Origin: Tannerella sp.
GTDB lineage: Bacteria; Bacteroidota; Bacteroidia; Bacteroidales; Tannerellaceae
Length of the DNA stretch: 15,588 nt
Direction: 5' to 3'
Assembly (NCBI GenBank): GCA_031269635.1
Contig: JAISYY010000166.1
Coordinates: forward strand, 1-15,588
The notes beneath the pieces are model-generated. The model made no database searches. It had not been told where the DNA came from and worked only from the letters and a program-made list of their open reading frames with translations. This document shows, piece by piece, positions 15,338 to 15,588 of the stretch. How positions within the stretch are numbered: position 1 is the first letter of the stretch; each line of letters starts with the position of its first letter. The translations under genes and the position numbers were made by a program.

Positions 15338-15588
15338 ATGAAACGACGTAAATTTTTTAGTTTGGGAGCTATCGGATTATCTGCGATGGCTGTCCCGTCC
15401 CTGACTTATGCCCGTCCCGAAACAAAAAGCGCTGAAAACCGTATTGATAATTCAAACGATACGGAAACAAAAATTTTTGCTTCGGAGGTCAGGGAATCCC
15501 TGTCCTTTTTACAAATTTCCGACTCCCATATCAGTTGCGATAATGAATCTGATGCGGAATACCTTCCTTACAGTAAGCGGATGGGCGG
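15338..15588 (+). CDS. Tat-exported calcineurin-like metallophosphoesterase (5' part only)
   Basis: Only the first 83 codons are in the window; the frame is open at the right edge. The N-terminus KRRKFFSLGAIGLSAMAV followed by PSLTYA is a twin-arginine-type signal peptide with a likely cleavage after TYA, so the enzyme would be exported folded. After a polar stretch rich in Asn, Asp and Glu comes LSFLQISDSHIS, with Asp62 and His64 as the first DxH metal-ligand pair of calcineurin-like phosphoesterases. The rest of the metal-binding motifs (GD, GNH, GHxH) would lie beyond the window. An upstream ATG at 15306 opens only an 11-codon frame and is not the start. It has its own promoter but follows the uptake operon, so it may process a phosphorylated substrate for it; that link is an inference. 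Confidence 0.8.
   Translation, partial: MKRRKFFSLGAIGLSAMAVPSLTYARPETKSAENRIDNSNDTETKIFASEVRESLSFLQISDSHISCDNESDAEYLPYSKRMG

Noticed and set aside
1..15588. CRISPR arrays, tRNA or rRNA genes
   Set aside because: No regularly spaced direct repeats with unique spacers, no cloverleaf and no rRNA-like sequence were seen on either strand.

Overview
The window comes from a member of the Bacteroidota, most likely order Bacteroidales. The evidence is a SusC/SusD outer-membrane uptake pair, a BACON/LamG surface lipoprotein, a pyrK-pyrD pair for class 1B dihydroorotate dehydrogenase, and two promoters of the Bacteroides -33 TTG / -7 TAnnTTTG type. Base composition is moderate, and nearly all coding is on the + strand. 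A Tannerella/Parabacteroides-like host would fit, but this is a guess from protein flavour.

Region 1 (about 136-5799) is a tightly packed co-directional run. It holds a small DUF4870 membrane protein, pyrK, pyrD (13-bp overlap), a secreted protein built from two EF-hand plus leucine-rich-repeat modules, and a lipoprotein alpha/beta hydrolase. The first four are a few bases apart or overlap. The hydrolase follows a gap filled exactly by six 7-bp tandem repeats. PyrK and PyrD together form the NAD-linked dihydroorotate dehydrogenase of pyrimidine synthesis. The LRR protein and hydrolase look like unrelated envelope functions on the same transcript.

Region 2 (5800-7452) is a K+/H+ (or Na+/H+) antiporter of the CPA1/NhaP2 type, with its own promoter and a hairpin at the predicted 5' end of its message.

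Region 3 (7453-8155) is about 700 bases with no securely identified gene. It holds a terminator-like hairpin for the antiporter, a palindrome and a short direct repeat, a doubtful small ORF with a run of 12 G near its end, and two consecutive strong terminator hairpins just before susC.

Region 4 (8156-14971) is a three-gene uptake locus: susC, susD and a lipoprotein with a BACON domain and two LamG-like domains. It ends in a perfect 14-bp terminator hairpin. No glycoside hydrolase or regulator lies inside the window, so the substrate cannot be read from the sequence.

Region 5 (15044-15588) contains a 181-bp MITE-like segment bounded by 26-bp inverted repeats, a canonical promoter, and the first 83 codons of a Tat-exported metallophosphoesterase that runs off the window end. 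The phosphoesterase may belong functionally to the uptake locus, but it has its own promoter.
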